A stretch of 64,000 bases of DNA, taken from the NCBI RefSeq assembly GCF_003339865.1, contig NZ_QPKV01000007.1, forward strand, positions 124,001 to 188,000, written 5' to 3'. This DNA comes from Pedobacter chinensis. GTDB lineage: Bacteria > Bacteroidota > Bacteroidia > Sphingobacteriales > Sphingobacteriaceae. The notes beneath the pieces were generated by a model, which saw only the letters and a program-made list of their open reading frames with translations, searched no databases and had not been told where the DNA came from. Shown piece by piece: positions 1-8,799 of the stretch (its first letter is position 1; every line of letters starts with the position of its first letter). The position numbers and the translations under genes were made by a program.

Positions 1-2
1 AA

Positions 3-653
3 TCCAGATTAAACAGAATGAGCCTCGATTGGGAAAACTTGCAACAACGACTACAAAAACGTTCTGATGGCACAATTGCAAATCCTGTACAGTTAGACGG
101 TTTGCCGCCTAATGCAGATATAAAGCAAATCGGCGCAAAGCTCAACCAGCTTGCGGATAAAGCCCGCACCGGAGGTCAATATGAAGAAATAGGAAGCCTG
201 TACGGATTTACGCTGTTGGTCAAAACCGAAATGTCCGAAAAAGAGGGCGTAGATATAAGGGTAAACCGTTTTTTGGTACAGGGCGAGGGCAATATCAAAT
301 ACACCTACAATAACGGTCTAATCGCTAAAGATGAAAAGCTGGCGGCTATGAACTTCCTGAACGCACTGGAGAAATTGCCTGGCTTTATCGAGCAGGAGCA
401 AAAGAAAATTACTGAAATACAAAAAGACCTGCCCATTCTTCAGGAAGTGGTAAACGGTACGTGGTCTAAAGAAAGCAGATTGAGCGAATTGAAAACTGAA
501 CTGGCTGCTGTTGAACGGAAGATACAGCTATCTATTACAGAGGAAACTAAAGAAGAACTACCGGAGCAGGTCGAAAAGCAGAAAGAGGCTCCAAACATTT
601 CTGAAAATATAGTTCGGACAAAAGGTGTTCATTTACCAAGAGGGGTACTGTAA
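3..653 (+). CDS. C-terminal part of a large helicase/DNA-methylase-like ICE protein (partial)
   Basis: The reading frame is open back to base 3 with no stop, and the first ATG (18) has no obvious ribosome binding site, so this is most likely the tail of a gene that begins outside the window. The visible 210 or so residues contain a compact segment around residues 55-100 (GSLYGFTLLVKTE, then a glycine/tyrosine-rich strand region) and a charged, probably coiled-coil tail from about 130. This resembles the C-terminus of the very long SNF2-helicase/N6-methylase proteins carried by conjugative elements of Bacteroidota. No helicase or methylase motif is inside the window, so the family call is memory-based inference. 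It sits next to rteC, converging on it with a 9-nt gap. Confidence 0.5.
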   Translation, partial: SRLNRMSLDWENLQQRLQKRSDGTIANPVQLDGLPPNADIKQIGAKLNQLADKARTGGQYEEIGSLYGFTLLVKTEMSEKEGVDIRVNRFLVQGEGNIKYTYNNGLIAKDEKLAAMNFLNALEKLPGFIEQEQKKITEIQKDLPILQEVVNGTWSKESRLSELKTELAAVERKIQLSITEETKEELPEQVEKQKEAPNISENIVRTKGVHLPRGVL

Positions 654-662
654 TCGTGTCGG

Positions 663-1487
663 CTAAAATTCTTCCTGTTCGTCCATTTTCTTAAGCAGAG
701 CATCACGCAGACTGTCAAGGAATTTCGTTCTGTTCATTTTCCGGCTTTTCAGTTCTAAATAGGTATGATAGAAATCGCCTAAACTAATATTAAAAGCAAG
801 TTCAAATGTTTTAGCGATAACCTTGATGTCTGCATTTCCATTGTCAAACGCACCTTGTGCATACAGTGCGTAAATTAATTCTGTTAATGCTGTTTTGCTT
901 CCTGTCCACTTTAGAGGATAATTATTATTAGATGCCTTATTCTTATTATTATTTATTTGGTCTTCAAGATAAACCTGTATTAAATCGTTCGCCAGTATCT
1001 TAGCGGCTTTGTAATCGGCAACGGTGGAAAATGAATGGTCTGTTTCAAAATAAATGGTGTCTAAATTTAGCTTAATGTCATATTTTCCCCGAACAAAAAG
1101 CTGGTCGTCAATAAAGGTATTATTGGTGCGGTAATATTTATAAAATTCAAGATTATTATCAAAAAACCTTTTGAGCTTTTTCAACTCGGTGTTAATAAAC
1201 TTCTTGGCAGACTTTGTTTCATTGGGCTTTTTGCTTTCTATTTTATAGATAGCATTGTAATAGATTAGCTTTGAAACAATAACGGGTTTCTGATGTTTGA
1301 AAAAACGAATTTCTTCCTCTGTATTTTTAAACCCTCTTTTTTGGATATGCGCTTTTAATTCAGATAAGCATTTAACAATTATATGTATGACAGCTTCTAT
1401 CCTTTGGATGGGGCAATCGGCTTCAATTTCCAATTCGTCGATTTCCATTTCCAATTTATATAATGTTTCTTTATAAAATTTATCCAT
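663..1487 (-). CDS. rteC: RteC-family regulator of conjugative element excision/transfer
   Basis: 274 residues. The C-terminal third carries the characteristic RteC block (LKWTGSKTALTELIYALYA, then GDFYHTYLELKSRKMNRTKF). In CTnDOT, RteC is the DNA-binding protein that activates excision genes; here the role is inferred from family membership. The N-terminal part is charged and helical. The upstream gap (1488-1580) is AT-rich and should hold its promoter. No rteA/rteB pair lies beside it, so its input is unclear; a receiver-only protein is encoded far away at 40568. The GC content is lower than in the metal genes that follow. Confidence is high for the family and moderate for the function. Confidence 0.88.
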   Translation of the reverse strand: MDKFYKETLYKLEMEIDELEIEADCPIQRIEAVIHIIVKCLSELKAHIQKRGFKNTEEEIRFFKHQKPVIVSKLIYYNAIYKIESKKPNETKSAKKFINTELKKLKRFFDNNLEFYKYYRTNNTFIDDQLFVRGKYDIKLNLDTIYFETDHSFSTVADYKAAKILANDLIQVYLEDQINNNKNKASNNNYPLKWTGSKTALTELIYALYAQGAFDNGNADIKVIAKTFELAFNISLGDFYHTYLELKSRKMNRTKFLDSLRDALLKKMDEQEEF

Positions 1488-1580
1488 TCAGTTGTTTTTA
1501 AAGCCCTATGTTTGGGTTACTAATAAAAAGAAAATCCCCTCTAAAAAAATGGCATATCTCAATTTGTCTTTTTATGCTCG

Positions 1581-2234
1581 TTATATTTTGTATTGCAAGT
1601 AAAAGCCAATCACATTATGGTACTGCCCGTTGGCTCTTGTATCGCCTTCGCAGGGAGGGCGCAGGCTAATCAGGGAATACTGGTATTTTGCTCCGATGCT
1701 AAGGGAACGGAAACACCGGAATTGCATTTTTACCAATCCGCTTACATCATATTCCTTCATGGGATTTGCAAGGCATACCGGGGGTGTTGTGTTCACCGTT
1801 CCCGTAGCCGCATCGGTCAACTGGTAGGCAATCCGGTAGTTGAGCAACACCGCAGGGCTGATACCGACACCTACTGTAAGTGCTTTGTTGTCATTTACAT
1901 TCAAGCACACAGGCATTTCGATATAGTCAGTATTGATTTTAAACCTTTCCACCGCTCCGTTTTTCATTTCGCCTTTCTGAACGGAACCTCTCTGCGAATA
2001 CAGCAGTTCAATACTGGTTGATATGTTCCTGTGCCATTGTACGGCTGTGCCTATACCGCCTGTAAATCCCCACGAGTGATAGCCCGCCGGGCCATCACCG
2101 TCAATTTGGGAACCGTTCAGCCCGGCGGACAGCAACCCTTTGAACGTTCTCGGATTATTTTCGTAATACATTTGCGCCTTACAGGGAAGGCAGGAGCGAA
2201 AGCATAATAGAAAAAAGCATAATCGGCTGTTCAT
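1581..2234 (-). CDS. Small outer membrane beta-barrel protein (PorT-like)
   Basis: 217 residues with an N-terminal hydrophobic stretch ending near CKAQ (a signal peptide), followed by alternating amphipathic strands such as GGIGTAVQWHRNISTSIELL and a C-terminal aromatic strand (NVIGFYLQYKI). This is the pattern of small outer membrane beta-barrel (PorT/OMP_b-brl_2) proteins of Bacteroidota. It is the last gene of the run czcB-czcA-czcC-OMP-OMP, 23 nt after the preceding OMP gene, so it is probably co-transcribed and has an accessory role in the outer membrane during metal efflux. The specific function is unknown. The N-terminus is unusually cysteine-rich (three Cys in the first 20 residues), which is odd for a signal peptide; no lipobox is evident. 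Confidence 0.7.
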   Translation of the reverse strand: MNSRLCFFLLCFRSCLPCKAQMYYENNPRTFKGLLSAGLNGSQIDGDGPAGYHSWGFTGGIGTAVQWHRNISTSIELLYSQRGSVQKGEMKNGAVERFKINTDYIEMPVCLNVNDNKALTVGVGISPAVLLNYRIAYQLTDAATGTVNTTPPVCLANPMKEYDVSGLVKMQFRCFRSLSIGAKYQYSLISLRPPCEGDTRANGQYHNVIGFYLQYKI

Positions 2235-2257
2235 AAGGCAAGCATTTCGTGAGCAGT

Positions 2258-3004
2258 TTATTTGAATACATATCCTATCGACACCATAAACCCTTTGTTG
2301 TATATTTTAATGTTATCGGTCTTGGTATCTTCGTTCGTATAGCTGTTGGCATACTGGAAAATATCGTTAAAGCCATGCGTATATCTTGCGCCTATGGATA
2401 TGCCGAAGTCAAAGCGATATTCCAATCCAACATTCGCCCCGAAATCGAATTTTTGCAGGTAGCGGCTTTCTGTTTCATCGTTTCCGGGGTCGCCATAAAT
2501 ACTTTTGTCCTTAAACATCCTGCCGTTTTCATCCATGCGTTGCACATTGGCATTGAGCAATGCGCTTACGTAAGGTCCCGCATATAGCTGGAAACCGCCT
2601 GCATGAAAGGTCAGACTGGCAGGCATCAGGTCAACATAGGACATGGTGAGCTTTGACCTGTAATCCCCAAAGTTCGTATCGGTGAGCGATACGCCGATAC
2701 GCCTTTGGCTGAACAATAGCTCGTGCTTCAACCCGAAATGTTTTGACATCCGAGTGTCCACGAATACCCCGGCGTGAAACCCGGATTGGTATTCGGTCTG
2801 CTTGCTGGCGAATACGTAATCTATTTCCTTTCCGTAAAGGTTGCTGTAATTCCAGCCTGCCTTTAATCCCCATGTGACCTTGCCGTTGAGCAACTGTTTG
2901 TCTGAAAGGGTATCGGTCAGGCTTAGGGCAGGTTCAGGCTGCGATTGCGCATAAGTAATACTGCAAAGTGCCACAGCCATCAGTACCATTATTATTTTTT
3001 TCAT
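2258..3004 (-). CDS. Outer membrane beta-barrel protein
   Basis: 248 residues with a clear signal peptide (MKKIIMVLMAVALCSITYAQ, cleavage expected after the AQ). The mature part shows repeated beta-hairpins (VTWGLKAGWNYSNLYGKE, GFHAGVFVDTRMSKHFGL, FGANVGLEYRFDFGISIG) and ends in a strand with terminal Phe-Lys, typical of 8- to 10-stranded barrels of the porin/PorT group. It lies 11 nt downstream of the TolC-like gene and upstream of another small OMP gene. I infer a periphery role for the efflux system; it could equally be a structural OMP that was captured with the cassette. No metal-binding motif is visible. Confidence 0.75.
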   Translation of the reverse strand: MKKIIMVLMAVALCSITYAQSQPEPALSLTDTLSDKQLLNGKVTWGLKAGWNYSNLYGKEIDYVFASKQTEYQSGFHAGVFVDTRMSKHFGLKHELLFSQRRIGVSLTDTNFGDYRSKLTMSYVDLMPASLTFHAGGFQLYAGPYVSALLNANVQRMDENGRMFKDKSIYGDPGNDETESRYLQKFDFGANVGLEYRFDFGISIGARYTHGFNDIFQYANSYTNEDTKTDNIKIYNKGFMVSIGYVFK

Positions 3005-3015
3005 TGCTCTGTCTT

Positions 3016-4305
3016 TTAGAAGTTAATATCCCAAATACCGACTGCCTTTTCCAGTTCTACAAGTGCGGCAGCATGGTTGTAAAGGGTCTGATAATAGTTT
3101 TGTTGCACTTCATTGTAGGTGCGTTGGGCATCCAATACTTCCAGCAGGGAAGTTTCGCCCCGTTGGTAGCTGTATATCTTCCCATCCAAAATTGCCTTTG
3201 CTTCGGCAAGCAAACCCGTATTGAATTGCGATACCTGTTTCTGTGCGGCTTCGTAATTATAGAACGCCTGCGTTACCTCGGTCTGGATGGTAAGCTCCGT
3301 TTGCCTGTATAGCTGCTCGGCTTGCATCATGCCGTATTGTGCTGCCCGGAGTTCGCCGGGGCGGTTGTTGGAAAATTTGAGCGGAATGCTAATCCCGGCA
3401 TTTACCGTTGTGAAGGACGGTGTAGGGGCTATGACGTTCCGCACATAAGAATTATAGTCCACACCCATTGACAAACCGAGGTCAATGGCTCTGTTGGCTT
3501 TAGCCAGTTTAATCAGGCTTTGGGAAACATTCTTATGCTGCAAGGCGGCTTTCAGGTCTGACCTGTTGTTTTGAGCGGTCAGTATCAAATCCTGTAATAT
3601 AAAGTTCCGGTCAAAGCCCGTAAAGTCCTCTTTAGGGTACAATAAGGTGTCCGCCTCCCTGTGTCCCAACAAAAGCGATAAGTTAGCCAATGCTGTTTTC
3701 CATTCTGCCTGCGCAGCATAGACCTCGTTCAGCATCGTGCCAGCTTCCAGTTTTGACTGTCGTGCATCCACCTGCGTGATGCTGCCAAGCCTGAAACGGA
3801 TGCTGTCTGCTTCTGCCAGCTTTTTCATCTGCTGGTAGGAATTGAACTGTACATCCAGTAAATGGCGGTTCTGAATGGTGAGCAGGTAAGCCAATGTAGC
3901 ATCTGCCCGCAGGTTGCGGAAATAATCTTCCAGCAGCAGCTTGGTAAGCTGCGCTTCATTTTGGGCAACGTCTATGCGGGCTTTCCGTTTTCCTCCGAGT
4001 TCCAATGTCCAAGAAAGTTCTGAATTGAAACCATATCCCATATTCATTCTACGTTGCCCGTTGTCTGCAAAGCCAAAGCCGAGTTCGGGGTCAGGAAAAA
4101 TCTTGGCACTAAGTATGTTTGCTTCCGCAATATTGATGTTGAATTTCTCTGCCGAATATTCCAAATTATTTTTACCTACCAGCCCAATATAGGTGGCATA
4201 GTCTATCTTCCTTTTTGTGAACAGCGTGTCTATTTCCTGTGCACTTGCCGTATAGGACAAATGCAGGATAGCCATGCTGATAACCATTTTTATGTATTTT
4301 TTCAT
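3016..4305 (-). CDS. czcC: TolC-family outer membrane component of the metal efflux pump (CzcC/CusC type)
   Basis: Outer membrane efflux protein of about 429 residues. I choose the ATG at 4305 rather than the longer frame beginning at 4353, because it gives a proper signal peptide (MKKYIKMVISMAILHLSYTASAQ) and lies just after the czcA stop (4317) with no overlap. The protein has the two helical-hairpin repeats of the family, for example the region YQQMKKLAEADSIRFRLG in the first half and YSYQRGETSLLEVLDAQRTY near the C-terminus, the latter being the usual OEP signature. It forms the exit duct for the CzcA/CzcB complex encoded immediately upstream in the same operon. Confidence 0.9.
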   Translation of the reverse strand: MKKYIKMVISMAILHLSYTASAQEIDTLFTKRKIDYATYIGLVGKNNLEYSAEKFNINIAEANILSAKIFPDPELGFGFADNGQRRMNMGYGFNSELSWTLELGGKRKARIDVAQNEAQLTKLLLEDYFRNLRADATLAYLLTIQNRHLLDVQFNSYQQMKKLAEADSIRFRLGSITQVDARQSKLEAGTMLNEVYAAQAEWKTALANLSLLLGHREADTLLYPKEDFTGFDRNFILQDLILTAQNNRSDLKAALQHKNVSQSLIKLAKANRAIDLGLSMGVDYNSYVRNVIAPTPSFTTVNAGISIPLKFSNNRPGELRAAQYGMMQAEQLYRQTELTIQTEVTQAFYNYEAAQKQVSQFNTGLLAEAKAILDGKIYSYQRGETSLLEVLDAQRTYNEVQQNYYQTLYNHAAALVELEKAVGIWDINF

Positions 4306-4316
4306 TTGCTCTGTAT

Positions 4317-7300
4317 TTATGATTGTTGTGGCGCATTGACGTTTTTGCCCCATTTCTTTTCAATGAGGTAATACAATGCGGGTAAGGCAAAAAGGGTGAT
4401 GGCAGTAGAGAAAAGCAATCCGTAAACGATTACCGTTGCCAGTGGACGCTGTACATCGGAACCGATGCCCGTTGCCAATGATGCAGGGAATAAACCAAGC
4501 ACCGCTACGGTTGCGGTCATCAGCACCGGACGGAAACGGTGTCCGGCTCCTTCTATCACTGCCCGTAATAAATCATAGCCTTTTTTCCTCAACTCATTGA
4601 TATGCGAAATCATAATCACTCCGTTCTGTATCGCCACACCGAACAGGGCAATGAACCCAACGGCAGAAGATACATTGAGCGACATGCCTCTTACGTTCAG
4701 TGCCAGCATACCCCCGAATAGTGCCAACGGTACAATGCTCATTAAAAGCCCTGCCTGCCGGAATGAGCCGAATGCGCCATAAAGAAGTATGAACATGATG
4801 CCCAGTGCCAACGGTACGATAACCGATAGTCTTTCATAAGCCCGGTTTTGGTTCTCGAACTGACCGCCCCATTTGATGTTGAATTTCTCGTGGTCGTACT
4901 GCACGTTTTTCTCAATGGCATTCTGTGCATCGGTCAATAATGATTTCAAATCCCTGTTGCGTACATTGAGTTTTACGGTCAGATGCCTTTTGTTCATTTC
5001 TCGTGTAATGGTGCTTTCTCCCGTACTTAGCTTTACTTCGGCTACCTGCGACAACGGTATTTTTGCCCCGGTTTTGGAAGTAAGCATCAGGTTAGCAATT
5101 TTTTCCGGCGTATTCCGGCTTATTTCACTGTATCGGCAGATGATGTCGTACACTTTGTGTCCGATGAACAGTTGCGAAACGGCTTTTCCCCCGATGGCTA
5201 CTTCAATCAATTCAGCCACATCAGAAACATTCAATCCGTATTGGGCTATCTTGTCCCGGTCGGCATGTATTTGAAGCTGCGGCAAAGGCGGCTCTTGGTC
5301 AATGTCCAAATCCACTGCGCCCGGTACGGTCTTTAGCGTTGTCATTACTTCCTCGGCAATCCGTCTTGTTTCCTTGAAATCATCGCCGTATATTTTTACC
5401 ACAAGTTCACTGTGCGCCCCCGAAATCTTATCCATTACCCCGTCTATCATCGGCTGGGAAAAGCCCACAGTAAATCCTGGCAGTTGGTCATATTCCTTCG
5501 CCAATTCTTCTATCAGGTCGTATTTTGTTTTGCCTCTCGGCCATTCTTTGTAGGGTTTGATGCCGATGGATACTTCAAAGTGCGAAGCAGTCCACGGATC
5601 CGTGCCATCGTCGTTACGTCCTGCCTGCACCATGATATAGGTTACTTCATCATACTTCATTGTCCTTGCCCTAAGCGTATCGCTCATTTCTTTGGACTTC
5701 TCCACCGAAATGCCCGGCGGCAATTGTACCTGTAACCAGATGGAACCTTCGTCCAATGGCGGTAAAAAGTCTTTCCCTACCCGCATGGTGAGCAATGATG
5801 CCGCGGCCAAAATCAATATCAAAGGAAGAAATACCCTTTTCGGACGCTTCATTATTTTCTGCACCCTGTTGTGGTAACCATCGGTCAGTTTTTCCAGCCA
5901 CTTGTTGTGATATATCTTCTGCGGTTTACGGTAGATGACATACGCCATTCCGGGAATAACCAATAGTGCAACCGCCAATGCTCCAAACAAGGCATATCCC
6001 ACGGTAAAGGCCATTGGTGTAAAGAGTTTGTTTTCTACCCGCTCAAAAGCAAACAAAGGAAGGTACGCCGTAATGATGATGATGGTCGCAAAGAATACGG
6101 GTTTGGCCACTTCTGCCGCGCGTTGTGCGATGGTCTTCTCCTTCAGTTCCTCTTCGGGGTTGTCTTCCCGTTTTTTTAGTATGGTTTCCATCATTACAAT
6201 CGCCCCGTCAACGATAATACCGAAGTCGATGGCCCCCAAGGAAAGCAGGTTGGCAGGAATATTGGTAAAACGCATCAGGATAAAGGCAATGAGCATCGAC
6301 AACGGAATGGTAACCGCTACAAGCAAAGCTCCGCGCCAGCTTCCGAGAAATACAATCAGGACGATAATCACCAAAGCCATCCCCTCCAACAAGGTATGCG
6401 ATACGGTAGTTAGCGTGGTGTTTACAAGATCGGTCCGGTCAAGAAAAGTGTGGATGCGTACACCTTCGGGCAAACCTCCGTTATTCAGTTCGTCAACCGC
6501 TTCGTGTATGCCTTCCAGTACATTTGAGGGATTTTGCCCTTTCAATAGTAATACAATACCTTCCAGACTTTCCGAATAATTACGTTCACGGTCGGTAAAG
6601 CCCAATACGCCCTTTCTCTCCAGCGTACCGTATTTCAGTTCCCCGATGTCGTTCAGAAAAATAGGTACACCATCTTCGGATTTTACAACAATCCTGCCGA
6701 GGTCTTCCAAATTTTTGACCAACCCAATTCCCCGGATGACATAGCCTAATTCGCCTCTTGGCAATACGCTCCCTCCGGCATTGACGTTATTGCTCTCTAT
6801 GGTCTCTATTACCTCGCTTAGCGTGATGTTGTACTGCTCCAGTTTACGGGGGTCAACCTCAATCTGGAACTGCGTGGTAATACCCCCGAAATTGGTTACA
6901 TCGGCCACGCCCGACACCTGTTTGATACGGGGAATGACGGTAAAGTTTTGCAGGTCGGTCAACTCCCGTAAATCGTGGCCGCCATCGCTTTCGATGATAT
7001 AACGGTAGATTTCCCCGATGGGCGATGTCAATGGATCAAGACCGGGTACGGCATCATACGGTAGTTCTATCTCGTTCAGCCGTTCCTGAACACGCATCCT
7101 TGCCCAATAATCGTCAACTCCATCCTGAAAAACGATGGTAATCATGGACAGACCAAAGGTGCTTTTGCTGCGCATCACGTGCATCCCCGGCAATCCGTTC
7201 AATGCCCGCTCAACGGGTATGGTAATTTGCTGCTCTACTTCCTCGGCAGCCAGTCCGGGAACCTGTGTGACCACCTGTGAGGTCACGTCCGCAATATCGG

Positions 7301-7415
7301 GATATGCTTCTATGGAAAGCTGTTTCCACGAATAGTATCCGAAAAACGCCAGTAAGGTAAACAAGGCTACCATTACCCAACGTTTTTCTACGCTGATATG
7401 TATTAATTTATTCAT
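4317..7415 (-). CDS. czcA: Heavy-metal RND efflux transporter, CzcA/CusA family
   Basis: 1032 residues, full length for the HME-RND family. The inner membrane proton/metal antiporter is expected to have 12 TM helices and two large periplasmic loops. The TM4 segment reads IDFGIIVDGAIVMMETI, i.e. the D-x5-D-x6-E arrangement known from divalent-cation pumps of CzcA type rather than the monovalent Cu/Ag CusA type. This suggests Zn/Co/Cd/Ni as substrates. Other typical blocks are VTQVPGLAAEEVEQQ near the N-terminus and ISGAHSELVVKIYGDD in the second periplasmic loop. It is preceded by czcB (39 nt) and followed by czcC (11 nt), so it is one tripartite operon, driven from the operator/promoter at 8673-8741. 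Confidence 0.93.
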   Translation of the reverse strand: MNKLIHISVEKRWVMVALFTLLAFFGYYSWKQLSIEAYPDIADVTSQVVTQVPGLAAEEVEQQITIPVERALNGLPGMHVMRSKSTFGLSMITIVFQDGVDDYWARMRVQERLNEIELPYDAVPGLDPLTSPIGEIYRYIIESDGGHDLRELTDLQNFTVIPRIKQVSGVADVTNFGGITTQFQIEVDPRKLEQYNITLSEVIETIESNNVNAGGSVLPRGELGYVIRGIGLVKNLEDLGRIVVKSEDGVPIFLNDIGELKYGTLERKGVLGFTDRERNYSESLEGIVLLLKGQNPSNVLEGIHEAVDELNNGGLPEGVRIHTFLDRTDLVNTTLTTVSHTLLEGMALVIIVLIVFLGSWRGALLVAVTIPLSMLIAFILMRFTNIPANLLSLGAIDFGIIVDGAIVMMETILKKREDNPEEELKEKTIAQRAAEVAKPVFFATIIIITAYLPLFAFERVENKLFTPMAFTVGYALFGALAVALLVIPGMAYVIYRKPQKIYHNKWLEKLTDGYHNRVQKIMKRPKRVFLPLILILAAASLLTMRVGKDFLPPLDEGSIWLQVQLPPGISVEKSKEMSDTLRARTMKYDEVTYIMVQAGRNDDGTDPWTASHFEVSIGIKPYKEWPRGKTKYDLIEELAKEYDQLPGFTVGFSQPMIDGVMDKISGAHSELVVKIYGDDFKETRRIAEEVMTTLKTVPGAVDLDIDQEPPLPQLQIHADRDKIAQYGLNVSDVAELIEVAIGGKAVSQLFIGHKVYDIICRYSEISRNTPEKIANLMLTSKTGAKIPLSQVAEVKLSTGESTITREMNKRHLTVKLNVRNRDLKSLLTDAQNAIEKNVQYDHEKFNIKWGGQFENQNRAYERLSVIVPLALGIMFILLYGAFGSFRQAGLLMSIVPLALFGGMLALNVRGMSLNVSSAVGFIALFGVAIQNGVIMISHINELRKKGYDLLRAVIEGAGHRFRPVLMTATVAVLGLFPASLATGIGSDVQRPLATVIVYGLLFSTAITLFALPALYYLIEKKWGKNVNAPQQS

Positions 7416-7454
7416 TTTATATCCGATTGTTTATAGTGAGATTTCAGCTTGGTA

Positions 7455-8612
7455 TCAGTAATTCCTAATCATCAGAGAACCTCCTTCCGATACAATCACT
7501 TCACCTGTCCGCAAGCCGGATGTAACGATGACGCTCCCGTTGGAAGTACCCGCAGTTTCAATTTGTCTTTTCTCAAACCGGGTATCGTCCATCTTTACGA
7601 AAACGAATTGCTTATCTTCCTTTTGGAATACGGATTTGGAAGGAACCAATATGGCAATTTCAGGAGTATCTTTGAATAGGACGGTCACGTACATACCCGG
7701 CTTTAAATCGTGGTTTGGGTTTTCACATTCCACCAATACTTCCACGCTGCGGGTTTCTTCATTGACGATTTCGTTGACATGGTAGATTTTTCCCTTGATA
7801 GTTCTGTCTGGGAAGGCAGCAACCATAACCTCTACCTCGTCCAATCCACGGATGAAACGTATGTCTTTTTCCTTAACCTGACCGACTATCCACACTTTGG
7901 ACAGCTCGGCGACAATAGCAAGCGGCTCGGCATCCTCTCTTAAATACTGTCCGATAACGATATTATTGGTAAGGATGTCGCCCCGTATCGGGGATACTAC
8001 AATAAGAGCCTGCCCCAAAACTGTGTTTTCGGGGTCAATGTTAAAAATCTTCAATGCTGCCGAAGCATTGGACAACGCCGATTTTTTGGTCGTAAATTCT
8101 GTTTCGGCTTCTTCCAGCTCCCGTTGTACTCCCACACCATTTTTCAGCAAATCCTGCTGGCGTTTTAGGTTGAGTTCAGCCTGACGAAATTCCTGCTTGG
8201 CATCAAAATATTCTTTTTGTGAATTGAAATAGTCCGGTGAGCTGATTTCAAATACAGGTGAGCCAGCATTTACCTTTTGCCCAAGCCTTACATAAGATTT
8301 CAAAACCCTACCGGCAAAAGGAGGTGCTATTTCTGCATAGGCGGTCGGGATAGCTCTCACGATGCCAGCAGTGGTCAGTTCCATTACAAAATCCTGCTCG
8401 GCTACGGTGCTGAAATTCAGCTTGGATTTTATATTTGAGTTTTCCGTCAGGACTACCGTATCTCCTTTGATGGTGTAGCCTGCGGTGTGTCCGTGGTCTT
8501 CTTCTTTGGAGTTACCGCAGGAATGCAGCAGGAACGAAGATGTCACGGCAAGCAACAACAAGGCTGTTATATTGCTGCGGACTTTGTTTGTTTGGGTCAT
8601 CATTATATTCAA
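7455..8612 (-). CDS. czcB: Periplasmic adaptor lipoprotein of the metal efflux pump (CzcB/CusB type)
   Basis: 385 residues, first gene of the efflux operon. The N-terminus is a lipoprotein signal with lipobox LLHSC, followed by a His/Glu-rich stretch (EEDHGHTAG) that could bind metal. Then come the usual membrane fusion elements: a lipoyl half (IAPPFAGRVLKSYVRLGQKV), a helical hairpin around residues 130-190, the second lipoyl half, and a beta-barrel domain (GMYVTVLFKD). It links the inner membrane pump CzcA to the TolC-like duct. Three in-frame ATGs exist at the start (8612, 8603, 8600); the true one is not resolved, and any of them gives a workable signal peptide. Confidence 0.9.
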   Translation of the reverse strand: MNIMMTQTNKVRSNITALLLLAVTSSFLLHSCGNSKEEDHGHTAGYTIKGDTVVLTENSNIKSKLNFSTVAEQDFVMELTTAGIVRAIPTAYAEIAPPFAGRVLKSYVRLGQKVNAGSPVFEISSPDYFNSQKEYFDAKQEFRQAELNLKRQQDLLKNGVGVQRELEEAETEFTTKKSALSNASAALKIFNIDPENTVLGQALIVVSPIRGDILTNNIVIGQYLREDAEPLAIVAELSKVWIVGQVKEKDIRFIRGLDEVEVMVAAFPDRTIKGKIYHVNEIVNEETRSVEVLVECENPNHDLKPGMYVTVLFKDTPEIAILVPSKSVFQKEDKQFVFVKMDDTRFEKRQIETAGTSNGSVIVTSGLRTGEVIVSEGGSLMIRNY

Positions 8613-8672
8613 TATTTAATTTGATTTACGCTTAAAATATCGCCTTTTGCACTCCTTTGACAGAATGCAATG

Positions 8673-8741
8673 CAAAGGTCAAAAGGTTGTCCTTCTTTGG
8701 CAGTTAGAGAACCGACAGAAAAAAATTAGAATTTTATTAGA
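8673..8741 (-). promoter_or_regulatory. Promoter with 11-bp-periodic operator, copy 1 (upstream of czcB)
   Basis: Read on the minus strand, four half-sites TCTAA, TCTAA, TCTGT, TCTAA occur at an exact 11-bp period. On the plus strand these are TTAGA at 8704, ACAGA at 8715, TTAGA at 8726 and TTAGA at 8737. The block is followed by a -7-like box GACCTTTG (8680 to 8673) lying 31 nt from the last half-site. The czcB ATG is 60 nt further. The same 38-bp block recurs before mgtC and the endonuclease gene with identical spacing. Direct repeats at 10-11 bp are how OmpR/PhoB-type regulators bind, and one is encoded at 16700-17380. Confidence 0.75.
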
Positions 8742-8799
8742 GGGCTTCCATATAGAAAACGGGGCGGAAAGATGTTTTTTCCGCAACCCGTTTTCCTCA

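Noticed and set aside
5935..6579. 214-residue plus-strand frame inside czcA
   Set aside because: Antisense shadow of the czcA membrane domain; Ser/Met/Thr-rich composition is that of a reversed TM region.
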